DNA from: Synergistaceae bacterium
GTDB lineage: Bacteria > Synergistota > Synergistia > Synergistales > Aminobacteriaceae
Direction: 5' to 3'
DNA length: 20,103 nt
Assembly: GCA_022837505.1 (NCBI GenBank)
Contig: JALHFZ010000030.1
Coordinates: 1 to 20,103, forward strand
Shown here: in pieces, positions 7,421 to 15,161 of the stretch
Position numbering within the stretch: position 1 is the stretch's first letter
How the letters are laid out: the number at the start of each line of letters is the position of its first letter
Translations under genes and position numbers: made by a program
Notes under the pieces: model-generated
What the model was told of the DNA's origin: nothing
What the model saw: the letters and a program-made list of their open reading frames with translations, nothing else
Database searches by the model: none

Positions 7421-8722
7421 GTGTTCACAATAAAAGAGTTCCTGCGCTCCGAAGTAAAACCGGCTCTCGGATGTACCGAGCCCGGTGCGGTGGCCCTCGC
7501 CGTCGCACGGGCACGGGAGGAATTGTCGGGAACGGTGAAGTCCGTAATGGTCACCGTGAGCGACAGTATTTACAAAAACGGCGTCGACGTAAGCATCCCC
7601 GGCGCTGACGGGCTGAAGGGGAACGAAGTGGCGGCGGCCCTTGCCGTCCGCTGCGGCCATTCTTCCTACGGCCTTGAGGTACTCCGGGACTGCACGGAAA
7701 AACACGTGAAAGAAGCTCTTGATCTTATACGTACCAACGGAGTGAAGGTCCTCCCGGACATGGAACGCCACGGAGTCTTCGTGGAGGCGGTCCTCCGCAC
7801 GGATTCAGAGGAGGGAATATGCCGCATCGAGGGATCCCATACGGGGATCACCCGGGTCCTTCTCAACGGCAGGGAGGTTTTTTCCGCCCTTTCCTCTCAG
7901 GAGGAAACCGGGGAATCCAAGAAATCCCGCTCCATCCCCGAGCAGGTGGCCTCCATGAAGTTCTCCGAACTTGTCGCCCTCGTGGATACTATGGACACCG
8001 AGGACGTGGACTACGTCATGAACGGAGTCGCCATGAACATGGCCATCGCCGACTACGGTTTCGACCCCGCGAACAGGACGGGATTGGATATCGGCAAGAT
8101 GATCCGGAAGCACAGCGGAGACGCCTTCGATTCAGATGACCTTACAATGAAAATAAAGGCCTACGCCGCCGCCGCATCGGGGGCCCGCATGGCCGGAGCG
8201 CCTCTGCCGGTCATGAGCAGCGCCGGAAGCGGCAATCATGGAGTGACGGCCATTCTGCCCGTGGCGGTTTTCGCCGCCCACCACAATAAAAGCCGCGAGG
8301 AGACAGCGAAGGCAGTGGCCTTCAGCCACCTTGCCACCAGCTACATCAAGAGCAGGACGGGAAAACTGACCCCCACCTGCGGATGCACCATAGCCGCAGG
8401 GGCGGGAGCGGCCTCCGCCTTGACATGGCTGGCCACAGGGGACGTCAAAAAAGCTGCCCAGGCGATGCTGCTCATCCTCGGCAATCTCGTGGGGATGATC
8501 TGCGATGGAGCCAAGGACACCTGCGCCCTGAAGGTGAGTACCGGGGCCGTAGAGGCCTATCACGCGGCACTGCTCGTGATTGACGGACACACCGCAGAAC
8601 CCCAGGGTCTTGTGGACGAAACCATTGAAAAGACCGTGGACAACATTGTCCAGGTGACATCGAGGGGCATGGGGGATCTCGACCGGGCGATCATTGAGGT
8701 CATCGCGGAACGCTTCGCCTGA
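7421..8722 (+). CDS. cyuA: L-cysteine desulfidase (CyuA/YhaM, UPF0597 family)
   Basis: The protein has 433 residues, close to the 436 of E. coli CyuA. I take GTG at 7421, because GGGAGGT (7408-7414) lies 6 bases upstream; an in-frame ATG at 7406 would overlap that ribosome-binding site. The cysteines of the family's [4Fe-4S] site are present: ALGCTEP (C18), TCGCTIAAG (C320, C322) and ICDGAKDTC (C361, C368). SSAGSGNHG, the family's glycine-rich substrate-side motif, is also intact. Known: these enzymes cleave L-cysteine to pyruvate, sulfide and ammonia under anaerobic conditions, and are related to the alpha chain of Fe-S serine dehydratases. No transporter or regulator gene adjoins it. A serine or other beta-elimination substrate is possible. 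Confidence 0.88.
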   Translation: MFTIKEFLRSEVKPALGCTEPGAVALAVARAREELSGTVKSVMVTVSDSIYKNGVDVSIPGADGLKGNEVAAALAVRCGHSSYGLEVLRDCTEKHVKEALDLIRTNGVKVLPDMERHGVFVEAVLRTDSEEGICRIEGSHTGITRVLLNGREVFSALSSQEETGESKKSRSIPEQVASMKFSELVALVDTMDTEDVDYVMNGVAMNMAIADYGFDPANRTGLDIGKMIRKHSGDAFDSDDLTMKIKAYAAAASGARMAGAPLPVMSSAGSGNHGVTAILPVAVFAAHHNKSREETAKAVAFSHLATSYIKSRTGKLTPTCGCTIAAGAGAASALTWLATGDVKKAAQAMLLILGNLVGMICDGAKDTCALKVSTGAVEAYHAALLVIDGHTAEPQGLVDETIEKTVDNIVQVTSRGMGDLDRAIIEVIAERFA

Positions 8723-8727
8723 CGGAA

Positions 8728-8745
8728 GGGAGGAAATCTCCTCCC
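8728..8745. terminator. Short hairpin between convergent cyuA and HD-domain gene
   Basis: GGGAGGA (8728-8734) and TCCTCCC (8739-8745) form a 7-bp stem with a 4-base loop, filling the 24 bases between the two stop codons. There is no T-run on either strand, so the role as a terminator is inferred mainly from position. Confidence 0.35.
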
Positions 8746-8746
8746 C

Positions 8747-9526
8747 TTACGCCCTGCCGGCTGCCCTCCACTCACCGGCCGTGCGGCTGACTTCGTCGAA
8801 AAAGGGGGCCAGATCGGGATCGGGAGGAAGCTGCTCCAGAATCCACGAGAAGGCTCCCTCTTCTTCAAGCATCCGGTAGGCCGGTCCATAGTTCAGATCG
8901 AATATCCAGGAAAGCTGAAGGAGAAGAAAATCCGCCGTGGAGCGCACATTCTGATAGGATCCCCGGCCGGTTCTCCCCACCTCCTCCACGATGGCAGGAG
9001 AATAGCCCCCTTCCGGATTGATCCGGGGGAGGAGGTCCGAAATCCGTCCCTCCTTCACATGCTCCCGGACGATCCGGAAGACATCCATTTTGTCGCTGTC
9101 CCGGACGATCCGCACCACGGGAAGAGCCGCAGGCGAAACAGTCTCCGGCAGGGTTCTGCGATTATGAAGGCGCACCCCTTCGAGGACGACGAAGGCGTCC
9201 TCCCCTTCCGGATCCGGCCAGGGAAATTCCTCCCGGAGCACCTTCTCCCCGAGGGCACCGTGATCCGCCGAGGCGCCGTCATAGAAGGTCTCCCAGGTCG
9301 TGTATTGGGGAAACCGCCCTGTATCGTGGAGGATTGCGGCGGAAAGGGCCCTCTCCAGAAGGGGACCTGCCCAGCCGAGCTCTCCGGCAATGCGCCGGCA
9401 ATTTTCAGCCACTCTGCGGCTGTGAGACCTCTTGAGTTCCAGAAGAGGGTGAAGCTCCCCCTCCTTGTTTCGAAAGCCCGATATATAGGATGAAAGCCAT
9501 TCCTCCGCAAGAACAGAAAGACGCAA
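8747..9526 (-). CDS. HD-domain phosphohydrolase
   Basis: The protein has 259 residues and no membrane segment. The HD metal ligands are visible: KRSHSRRVAEN (H35), AAILHDTGRF (H67, D68), SADHGALGE (H89), GVRLHN (H121) and RDSDKMDVF (D143, D145). This pattern suits single-domain HD hydrolases acting on nucleotides or other phosphoesters; the substrate cannot be deduced. It is not an HD-GYP protein, as no GYP motif is present. The start is TTG at 9526, with GGGAG about 10 bases upstream; no better in-frame start exists. An overlapping frame starting at 9573 has its own AAAGGAG but does not encode the HD motifs. The gene converges on cyuA with 24 bases between stops and is divergent from the beta-propeller gene. 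Confidence 0.8.
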   Translation of the reverse strand: MRLSVLAEEWLSSYISGFRNKEGELHPLLELKRSHSRRVAENCRRIAGELGWAGPLLERALSAAILHDTGRFPQYTTWETFYDGASADHGALGEKVLREEFPWPDPEGEDAFVVLEGVRLHNRRTLPETVSPAALPVVRIVRDSDKMDVFRIVREHVKEGRISDLLPRINPEGGYSPAIVEEVGRTGRGSYQNVRSTADFLLLQLSWIFDLNYGPAYRMLEEEGAFSWILEQLPPDPDLAPFFDEVSRTAGEWRAAGRA

Positions 9527-9599
9527 AGTTGTTCACACTCCCTTTTTTTATCCATTTTATTCTTAAAACGCAATTTCTCCTTTTAAATATAAAAACTCA

Positions 9600-9629
9600 T
9601 TCTCAGAAGAGGCCCTATTGGTGTATAAT
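9600..9629 (+). promoter_or_regulatory. Promoter for the beta-propeller gene
   Basis: A perfect TATAAT at 9624-9629 follows TTCTCA (9600-9605) at an 18-base spacing. A second TATAAT lies at 9646-9651 but has no matching -35 and sits almost on the ribosome-binding site. The surrounding 9530-9665 is the most AT-rich part of the window. Confidence 0.55.
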
Positions 9630-9674
9630 TACTTTGTTGAAGCATTATAATTCTGATGAAAAGAGGTGGCCTAC

Positions 9675-10757
9675 ATGGCAACAGTACGATTTCGAAGGAC
9701 TTTGAAGCTCCTCCTCGGGGTTTTCCTCGCAGCAGGGCTTCTCTCTGCATCCTTCATTCCGGCGGAGGCCTGGCAGGGGACCCAGAAATGGGTCTTTACC
9801 GCGAAGAGCAGCATCACCGGCTCTCCCCTGGTCGTCGGCGGCAAAGTGATCATCGGGGACAACGAGGGGAACCTCTACGCCCTGAACGCCAATACAGGGG
9901 CCCAGGTCTGGACCTTTGATACCAATTCGACGATCAACGGCGCTCCCGCAGCGGCAGAGAATACCGTCTTCGCCGGCGGAACGGACGGAACGCTCTTCGC
10001 CCTCAATATGGCCAACGGCGCCCAGCGGTGGAAATACACCCCCAAGGCCGCGAATACCCCCCTGGGAATATGGGGCTCCCCCGAGACGGGAGGAGGGATG
10101 GTCTATTTCAACAGTTTCGACGGTAAAGTATACGCCATACGGACCTCCGGAGGCAAACCTGTCTGGACCTACGATACGGGCAGAGAACTGCGCTCCACTC
10201 CCCTCTACGACAACGGCGTCGTCTATATAGGAACCTACGAGGGGCTCTTCCGGGCTCTCAACGCCAAAACGGGAAAGAAAATCTGGGGCGGCGGCAGCGG
10301 CGGGCCGATCAACTCCGCGGCAGCGGTCTCAAACGGCGTCGTCTACTTCGGAAGCTGGAGCGGAACGATCCAGGCAGTGAAGATAAAAGGGGTTGTCCCC
10401 CAGTGGCGGTACAACGCAGGGGAATCGATCACCACAGCCCCCGTAGTTTCGGGCGGACGGGTTTTCTTCGGCACGATCAACGGCAAGATGGTCGCCCTCA
10501 ACACCTCGACAGGGCAAGTGGCCTGGGAGTTCCCCGTCCCCGGCGGAACCCACTCCACCCCCGCCGTCTCCGGATCTCTTCTCTTCTTCGGCAGCGACGG
10601 CGGAGTCATGTACGCCCTCGACACGGCCACAGGGCAGGAGCGATGGAGATTTGAAATTACGGACGATCCCGGCAAGGGGATAGTCTCCTCCCCCGCTGTG
10701 GCCAACGGCGTGCTCTACTTCGGCGGACAGAACGGCAAGGTCTACGCCTTCCAGTAA
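9675..10757 (+). CDS. Exported eight-bladed PQQ-like beta-propeller protein
   Basis: The protein has 360 residues. ATG at 9675 lies 8 bases after GAGG; an in-frame GTG at 9666 overlaps that site and is less likely. A signal peptide spans 1-32 (RFRR, a hydrophobic core, cleavage after PAEA). The mature part is made of eight repeats of about 40 residues, each with a W-x-(F/Y) strand, a V(V/I)YFG-like strand and a G-x-(V/L)YALN-x-x-TG turn. This is the PQQ_2/PQQ_3 repeat found in BamB and in quinoprotein dehydrogenases. No dehydrogenase active-site Asp/Glu cluster or CXXCH is evident, so a binding or scaffold role outside the inner membrane is more likely than an enzyme. It is monocistronic, with its own promoter and strong terminator. 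It could be a BamB relative, but context does not show this. Confidence 0.8.
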   Translation: MATVRFRRTLKLLLGVFLAAGLLSASFIPAEAWQGTQKWVFTAKSSITGSPLVVGGKVIIGDNEGNLYALNANTGAQVWTFDTNSTINGAPAAAENTVFAGGTDGTLFALNMANGAQRWKYTPKAANTPLGIWGSPETGGGMVYFNSFDGKVYAIRTSGGKPVWTYDTGRELRSTPLYDNGVVYIGTYEGLFRALNAKTGKKIWGGGSGGPINSAAAVSNGVVYFGSWSGTIQAVKIKGVVPQWRYNAGESITTAPVVSGGRVFFGTINGKMVALNTSTGQVAWEFPVPGGTHSTPAVSGSLLFFGSDGGVMYALDTATGQERWRFEITDDPGKGIVSSPAVANGVLYFGGQNGKVYAFQ

Positions 10758-10779
10758 ACCCCTTCGCGGGAAGATAATC

Positions 10780-10804
10780 GGGGGGAGCGATCCCCCCTTT
10801 TTTT
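10780..10804 (+). terminator. Strong rho-independent terminator after the beta-propeller gene
   Basis: GGGGGGA (10780-10786), a GCGA tetraloop (GNRA class) and TCCCCCC (10791-10797) are followed directly by seven T residues (10798-10804). It lies 22 bases after the stop codon. Confidence 0.9.
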
Positions 10805-10829
10805 CATCCTCCTTTTTTTCGGGTATAAT
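10801..10829 (+). promoter_or_regulatory. Probable promoter for the hybrid kinase gene
   Basis: TATAAT at 10824-10829 is perfect. The best -35, TTTTCA (10801-10806), lies 17 bases upstream and shares bases with the T-tract of the preceding terminator. The start codon at 10874 would be about 38 bases downstream of the transcription start. Confidence 0.45.
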
Positions 10830-10873
10830 CAGGCCTTGCGAAGGTTTTTCATATCAGAAAAGGGAGCAGCTCC

Positions 10874-12133
10874 ATGGATGACTCTGTCTCGAGGCTTTCG
10901 GGCCGAAAAAAAAAGAACGGGCTCTGGGAGGACGTACAGAGGGATGATCTTCAGTCAGCCCTTGAGAACGCCCGGGATAAAAACCGCCGCAAGAGCGGTT
11001 TTATCGCCCGGCTGAGCCACGAAATCCGCACCCCCCTCAATTCCATCCTGGGGGTGGTGAATTTTCTTCAGGGGACTAAGCTGGATCTCGAACAGAAAAA
11101 GTTCGTGGAGATCCTCGATTTTTCCTCAAGGGAGCTCCTCGTCCTCGCGGAAGAGCTCCTCGACCTCTCCCTCCTCGAGGCGGAAATGCTCCCCATCCGC
11201 CTCGCCCCCTTTGACCTCCGGTCCTGCTGCGGGCAGGCGGTGAACCCCCTTGCCTTTGCAGTTCTGCGGCGCAATCTCCTCCTCGGCCTGACCGTCGGCT
11301 CCTCCGTACCGGAGGTTCTCATCGGAGACTCCGTCCGTCTTCGCCAGGTGCTTCAGAATCTCGTGAACTGCGCCATCGCCTTTACTCCCAGGGGAAAGAT
11401 CTCCGTGACCGTCGCTCCCGCTGCCGAGAGGGAGGAAAAAATCACCCTCCTCTTTACCCTCTCCATGGAAGAGGGAATGCCCGAGGATCTCCTTCGGAGG
11501 GCTCTTGACTATTCGGACCTTGACCAGTCCCTTTCTTCCGACTCCTCCGAGAGAGCCGGCATGGGGTTTCTGATCGCCCGGGAGATCATTGCCGCCATGA
11601 AGGGAGAACTGGCCATCGGAACGGGCCCCTCGGGTGAGACGACCATCTCTTTCACTCTCCCTCTGAAAAAAAACCCTTTCCCTGACGCCCGGGAAACCCC
11701 TCCGTCTTCCGGGGAGAAGATGGACGAACTGAGGGACCTCCCCCTTTCAATTCTCGTCGTCGATGACAATCAATTCAACGGAAGGCTGACCAGGAGCATT
11801 CTCCGCAAGAAGGGAGGCCCCCGGTGGACCGTCGCCCTTGCGGAGACGGGCCCTGAGGCCCTTTCCATGATGGAGAAGCATTTTTACTCCGTGGTTTTTC
11901 TGGACGTTCAGATGCCCGGGATGGATGGTCTGCAGATAGCTGAGGAAATCAGGAGCAGGGAGGAGAAGGGTGGCGGCAGATCCCTGCTCTTCGCCATGAC
12001 GGCCTGCACCATGGAGGGGGACCGGCAGAAGTGTCTCGAGGCGGGGATGGACGATTACCTGCCCAAACCGGCGGATTTCGAGGCCATGAAGAATTCGATC
12101 CTGCGGCACCTCAAGGACCTTCAGCGGATGTGA
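10874..12133 (+). CDS. Sensorless soluble hybrid histidine kinase with degenerate ATPase domain and receiver
   Basis: The protein has 419 residues; ATG at 10874 lies 7 bases after GGGAG. Residues 1-40 are a short charged region with no sensor or membrane segment. HisKA follows with the phosphoacceptor motif ARLSHEIRTPLNS (H49). The HATPase_c region (about 148-264) is recognisable but damaged. The N box reads QNLVNCAIAFTPRG, so the Mg-binding Asn is replaced by C166 and the usual Lys by Ala. The G1 box D-x-G-x-G is replaced by SMEEGMPED (about 197-205), and G2 is AGMGF. The receiver (about 291-415) is intact: D297/D298, phospho-acceptor D344 (FLDVQMPGMDG), T376 and K398. Inferred: it may no longer autophosphorylate and could act as a phosphotransfer or response protein, or be phosphorylated by another kinase. 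It overlaps by 13 bp, tail-to-tail, a PP2C phosphatase gene, which suggests a shared signalling locus. No DNA-binding output domain. Confidence 0.82.
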   Translation: MDDSVSRLSGRKKKNGLWEDVQRDDLQSALENARDKNRRKSGFIARLSHEIRTPLNSILGVVNFLQGTKLDLEQKKFVEILDFSSRELLVLAEELLDLSLLEAEMLPIRLAPFDLRSCCGQAVNPLAFAVLRRNLLLGLTVGSSVPEVLIGDSVRLRQVLQNLVNCAIAFTPRGKISVTVAPAAEREEKITLLFTLSMEEGMPEDLLRRALDYSDLDQSLSSDSSERAGMGFLIAREIIAAMKGELAIGTGPSGETTISFTLPLKKNPFPDARETPPSSGEKMDELRDLPLSILVVDDNQFNGRLTRSILRKKGGPRWTVALAETGPEALSMMEKHFYSVVFLDVQMPGMDGLQIAEEIRSREEKGGGRSLLFAMTACTMEGDRQKCLEAGMDDYLPKPADFEAMKNSILRHLKDLQRM

Positions 12134-13629
12134 AGGCCGAGGGCCGTCTGGTCGTCCCGGGGTTCGCCGGAATAGGCGAGGGAGAAGAGACGGTCGTAGC
12201 AGGCGGAGAAGGATAACCGCTCCTCCGGCAGGATGCCGGGACGTTCGAGAAAGCCGTCGGAAAGAAAGAAGAAATAGTCCCCTGCAGTGACCGTCTTTGC
12301 TCCTTCTCCGTAGTCCGCCGGACCGGAGATCCCGAGAAGGGAGCCTGAAACCTCCGTCTTTTCCACCCTCCCCCCCTCTGCGGCAAGAAAGGCGGGAATT
12401 CCCGCGGAACACCACTCAAGGTTCATTCCGGAGAGATCGAGGCGGAAACACAGGGCCGCCGCGAAGGAGTCGGAGAGAATTCTGTTCTTCGCCATTCTGT
12501 TGACCCAGAGAAGCTTGTCGCACAGCCGCTCTTCTGCCGGCCTTTCCTCGAAGACCTGCCGGAAGAGGATCATGAGGGCAGAGGTCTGAAGGGCCGCCGG
12601 AACGCCGTGCCCCATGACGTCCACGATGAATCCGCTGAGGACCTCTTTTTCCCTGTTCCGGGAATATCCGTACATATCACCGCTTATGAGAAAGAGTGGA
12701 CGGTAGATCGTCCGGATCTCGGGCATCCCCTCCTCTGTAAAATCGTCCGGAAGAAATTCCCTCTGAATCGCCCCGGCGAGGGCGACGCTTTCATGGGCCG
12801 CACTCTCAGGGGATATATCAGAGACCACCATCATCATGATCTTCCCGCCCTCCCCATCCCGGAGGGAGAGGGGGCGGCAGGTCATCCGGACGGGAAAAAC
12901 CTTTCCGCCTCTTCTGCGGTGGGTCGCCGTGCTGAATGAAAAGGAGGAACACCGCCCTTCCTCCCAGTCAGGATATACCTCGGAGATAAAGGAAAAAGGG
13001 CCGCCGGAACCCTGGATGCCGTACAGCACCCTGGCGGCTTCATTCATGGCGAGGACAGCCCCGGTCTCCCTCTCCCAGAGCACAAGGCCTTCGCTGAACA
13101 TATCGAGAAGATGGGATCCGGGAAGGGAAAAGCCCCCCGCCTCGAAGCGAAGAGAAAAGGGCAGGGTACAGGCCCCTTCCTCTTTGCCGCCATCGTCAGC
13201 GTTCTTCACGGACTGCCCCCCTTCCCTCCGTTTTACAAGGCAGAGAGTCACATGGGAGTCTGTCGCTTCCATGGAAAAATTATCCACCAGAAAGTCTATG
13301 ATATGCAGGCCCCGGCCGCTTTCCTGAAGGGGAGGGGGGAGGGGACGGTCAAAATGGGGGGAATGGAGGAGCCCTCTCCGGGCGGAGCGGATATCCACGC
13401 ACAGGCCGCCCTCCTCCTTCTTGACGGAGAGATCCACCGCCCCTTCCGGAATATCTCCCTTTCCGTGCTGGAGGGCGTTATTGACCCCTTCGTTCAGGGC
13501 AACAAAGAGGGCCAGGCCATCCGCTCTTCCGCAGCACTCCTCGCAGAACCTCAGAAGGGGCTCCCGGTAGGGGATGAATTCCTCAATGGACCGAAACCGA
13601 ATATTCCTGAATTCATTGTCCGCATCCAT
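12121..13629 (-). CDS. HATPase_c_2 - PAS - PP2C (SpoIIE/RsbU-type) phosphatase
   Basis: The protein has 502 residues, soluble. ATG at 13629 lies 6 bases after GGAGGT. Residues 1-135 resemble an RsbW/SpoIIAB-type ATPase domain: N box ALNEGVNNALQHG (44-56) and G2 ESGRGLHII (103-111) are good, but the G1 Asp is not seen (DIRSARRGL, 79-87). Residues about 170-275 look like a PAS domain (GLVLWERETGAVLAMNEAARVLYG). Residues about 280-502 are a SpoIIE-type PP2C domain with its metal-binding Asp residues: SGDMYGY (D318), VDVMGHGVPAAL (D337), SDGF (D458) and RDDQTAL (D492, D493). Known: such phosphatases dephosphorylate anti-anti-sigma STAS proteins in partner-switching pathways, with the kinase-like domain binding sigma or STAS proteins. 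No STAS or sigma gene is in the window. Partners are thus unknown; the overlapping hybrid kinase is a candidate for the same pathway. Confidence 0.82.
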   Translation of the reverse strand: MDADNEFRNIRFRSIEEFIPYREPLLRFCEECCGRADGLALFVALNEGVNNALQHGKGDIPEGAVDLSVKKEEGGLCVDIRSARRGLLHSPHFDRPLPPPLQESGRGLHIIDFLVDNFSMEATDSHVTLCLVKRREGGQSVKNADDGGKEEGACTLPFSLRFEAGGFSLPGSHLLDMFSEGLVLWERETGAVLAMNEAARVLYGIQGSGGPFSFISEVYPDWEEGRCSSFSFSTATHRRRGGKVFPVRMTCRPLSLRDGEGGKIMMMVVSDISPESAAHESVALAGAIQREFLPDDFTEEGMPEIRTIYRPLFLISGDMYGYSRNREKEVLSGFIVDVMGHGVPAALQTSALMILFRQVFEERPAEERLCDKLLWVNRMAKNRILSDSFAAALCFRLDLSGMNLEWCSAGIPAFLAAEGGRVEKTEVSGSLLGISGPADYGEGAKTVTAGDYFFFLSDGFLERPGILPEERLSFSACYDRLFSLAYSGEPRDDQTALGLHIR

Positions 13630-13685
13630 GGGCCGACCTCCGATGAGATCTCCGGTTCATGACCCCATGATACCATGGCAGAGAA

Positions 13686-13711
13686 CTGCCGGAGAGAATT
13701 CCCTCCGGCAG
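13686..13711 (-). terminator. Hairpin after metK
   Basis: Arms 13686-13694 (CTGCCGGAG) and 13703-13711 (CTCCGGCAG) form a 9-bp stem about 11 bases beyond the metK stop. On the minus strand the stem is followed by TTCTCTG, a poor U-tract. It is the only terminator candidate in the 93 bases between metK and the PP2C gene. Confidence 0.5.
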
Positions 13712-13722
13712 CAAAGACGTTG

Positions 13723-14946
13723 TCAGGCTTGTTTTTTCGAGGCGGTTTCCCTGGCCGCCCGAGCCAGCTCCTCAGCCCGGTCGGTTCGCTCCCAGGCGGG
13801 GAGGGGATCGAGGTCGATCCGCCCCATGTGTCCGTAGGCGGCGAGGCGCCTGTACTGGGGCTTTCTGAGGTCAAGGTCCCGGATGACCGCCGCGGGGCGG
13901 AAATCGAAGGTTTTTTTCACGAGGGCCGTGATCTCCCCGTCGGTGATCCCCTGAGCCGTTCCGAAGGTGTCAATCATGATGGATACCGGCTCCGCCACTC
14001 CGATGGCGTAGGCTACCTGAAGGAGGCACTGGTCGGCGAGTCCTGCGGCCACCACGTTTTTCGCGGCATACCGGGCCATATAGGCGCCGGAACGGTCCAC
14101 CTTCGTCGGGTCCTTCCCCGAGAAGGCCCCTCCTCCGTGGGAGACCCATCCGCCGTAGGTGTCGACGATGATCTTCCGGCCGGTGAGCCCCGTGTCAGCC
14201 ATGGGGCCGCCCTTTTCGAAGCACCCCGTGGGGTTCACGAGGATCCGGGTGTTTTCGGTCATAAGTTCGGAAGGCATGACCGGGTCGATGACGTATCTTT
14301 GAATATCTTTGCGGATCTGTTCGGCCGTGGCCTTGGGATGATGCTGGGCGGAGATCACGATGGTGTGGGCCCGGACGGCTCTGCAGTCCTCGTACTCCAG
14401 GGTCACCTGGGTCTTGCCGTCGGGACGGAGGTAGGGAAGGGTCTTATCCTTTCGAACCTCCGCGAGCCGCCGGGCAAGCCGGTGGGCCAGGGCGATGGAC
14501 ATGGGAAGGTACTCCTCCGTTTCGTTGCAGGCGAAGCCGACCATCATCCCCTGGTCCCCTGCCCCGGTCTTCTCGAGTTCCTCATCGCTCTGCTGTTCCC
14601 GGACCTCCAGGGAGGAATTCACTCCCCGGCAGATATTTTCAGACTGTTCGTCGATGGCGGTCAGGACGGCGCAGGTGTCGCCGTCGAAGCCGTATTTGGC
14701 CCGGGTGTACCCGATTTTCTTTACGATCTCCCGGGCAATCTTCGGAATATCCACATAGGTCTCGGTGGAGATCTCCCCTGCCACCATGACAAGCCCTGTA
14801 GTGCACAGAACTTCGCAGGCAACTCGCCCCATGGGGTCCCGCTCGAGAATGGCGTCGAGAATGCCGTCGGAAATCTGGTCGGCCACCTTGTCGGGGTGTC
14901 CCTCAGTCACAGATTCAGATGAGAAGAGATAATGCTTTTTGGCCAA
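13723..14946 (-). CDS. metK: S-adenosylmethionine synthase (MetK)
   Basis: The protein has 407 residues, near the usual 380-400. It makes S-adenosylmethionine from methionine and ATP in the cytoplasm. Hallmarks are intact: SSESVTEGHPDK (9-20, with catalytic H17), the GAGDQGMM ATP-binding motif (128-135) and the P-loop-like GGGAFSGKD (271-279). The start is TTG at 14946, 9 bases after GGAGG at 14960-14956; the open frame continues upstream to 15024, but that part crosses the riboswitch terminator and is not coding. Expression is controlled by the SAM-I riboswitch and terminator in the leader, giving feedback by the product. A C-terminal tail of about 20 residues (RTDRAEELARAARETASKKQA) is charged and variable. 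Confidence 0.97.
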   Translation of the reverse strand: MAKKHYLFSSESVTEGHPDKVADQISDGILDAILERDPMGRVACEVLCTTGLVMVAGEISTETYVDIPKIAREIVKKIGYTRAKYGFDGDTCAVLTAIDEQSENICRGVNSSLEVREQQSDEELEKTGAGDQGMMVGFACNETEEYLPMSIALAHRLARRLAEVRKDKTLPYLRPDGKTQVTLEYEDCRAVRAHTIVISAQHHPKATAEQIRKDIQRYVIDPVMPSELMTENTRILVNPTGCFEKGGPMADTGLTGRKIIVDTYGGWVSHGGGAFSGKDPTKVDRSGAYMARYAAKNVVAAGLADQCLLQVAYAIGVAEPVSIMIDTFGTAQGITDGEITALVKKTFDFRPAAVIRDLDLRKPQYRRLAAYGHMGRIDLDPLPAWERTDRAEELARAARETASKKQA

Positions 14947-14980
14947 TATTTTTTTCCTCCCGGTAGAAACATAGATAGAC

Positions 14981-15011
14981 AAAAAAAGGCCCTTCATAAT
15001 GAAGGGCCTTT
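14981..15011 (-). terminator. Riboswitch-controlled intrinsic terminator in the metK leader
   Basis: On the minus strand AAAGGCCCTTC (15011-15001) pairs with GAAGGGCCTTT and is followed by a T-run ending near 14981. It lies between the SAM-I aptamer and the metK ribosome-binding site, so SAM binding should favour this hairpin and stop transcription. The competing antiterminator was not folded. Confidence 0.88.
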
Positions 15012-15033
15012 GAATGTACGTCAAACGTGCCCC

Positions 15034-15130
15034 CTTATCAATCAGCCACAGGCTGCTGGTATTGGCACCATACCTTGTCAGGCAGGTTGCCGGGCTTCAT
15101 CGGGCCAGTCCCTCCACCTCTCGCGATAAG
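15034..15130 (-). ncRNA. SAM-I (S-box) riboswitch aptamer of metK
   Basis: Read on the minus strand, the segment begins CTTATC (15130-15125) and ends GATAAG (15039-15034), which form the P1 helix. Inside are the conserved S-box blocks AGAGGTGGAGGGACTGGCCC, GATGAAGCCCGGCAACC and GGTGCCAATACCAGCAG, in the expected order and spacing. Known: SAM binding to this class represses downstream genes of methionine and SAM metabolism, usually by termination. Here the target is metK itself, and a terminator follows. Confidence 0.95.
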
Positions 15131-15161
15131 AGTTTCAATTGTCAATGAAAATACCATAAGA

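Noticed and set aside
9055..9573. Minus-strand frame starting at 9573 with its own AAAGGAG, overlapping the HD gene
   Set aside because: The HD metal-binding motifs are all in the other frame, and this product has no recognisable domain. A frameshifted N-terminus was considered, but the HD frame has a usable start.
13675..14922. 415-codon plus-strand open frame antisense to metK
   Set aside because: The minus strand is clear MetK with all motifs. The plus translation has no known domain, and no ribosome-binding site was noted.
14947..15024. N-terminal extension of MetK
   Set aside because: It would be encoded across the riboswitch terminator stem, and TTG 14946 has a ribosome-binding site at proper spacing.
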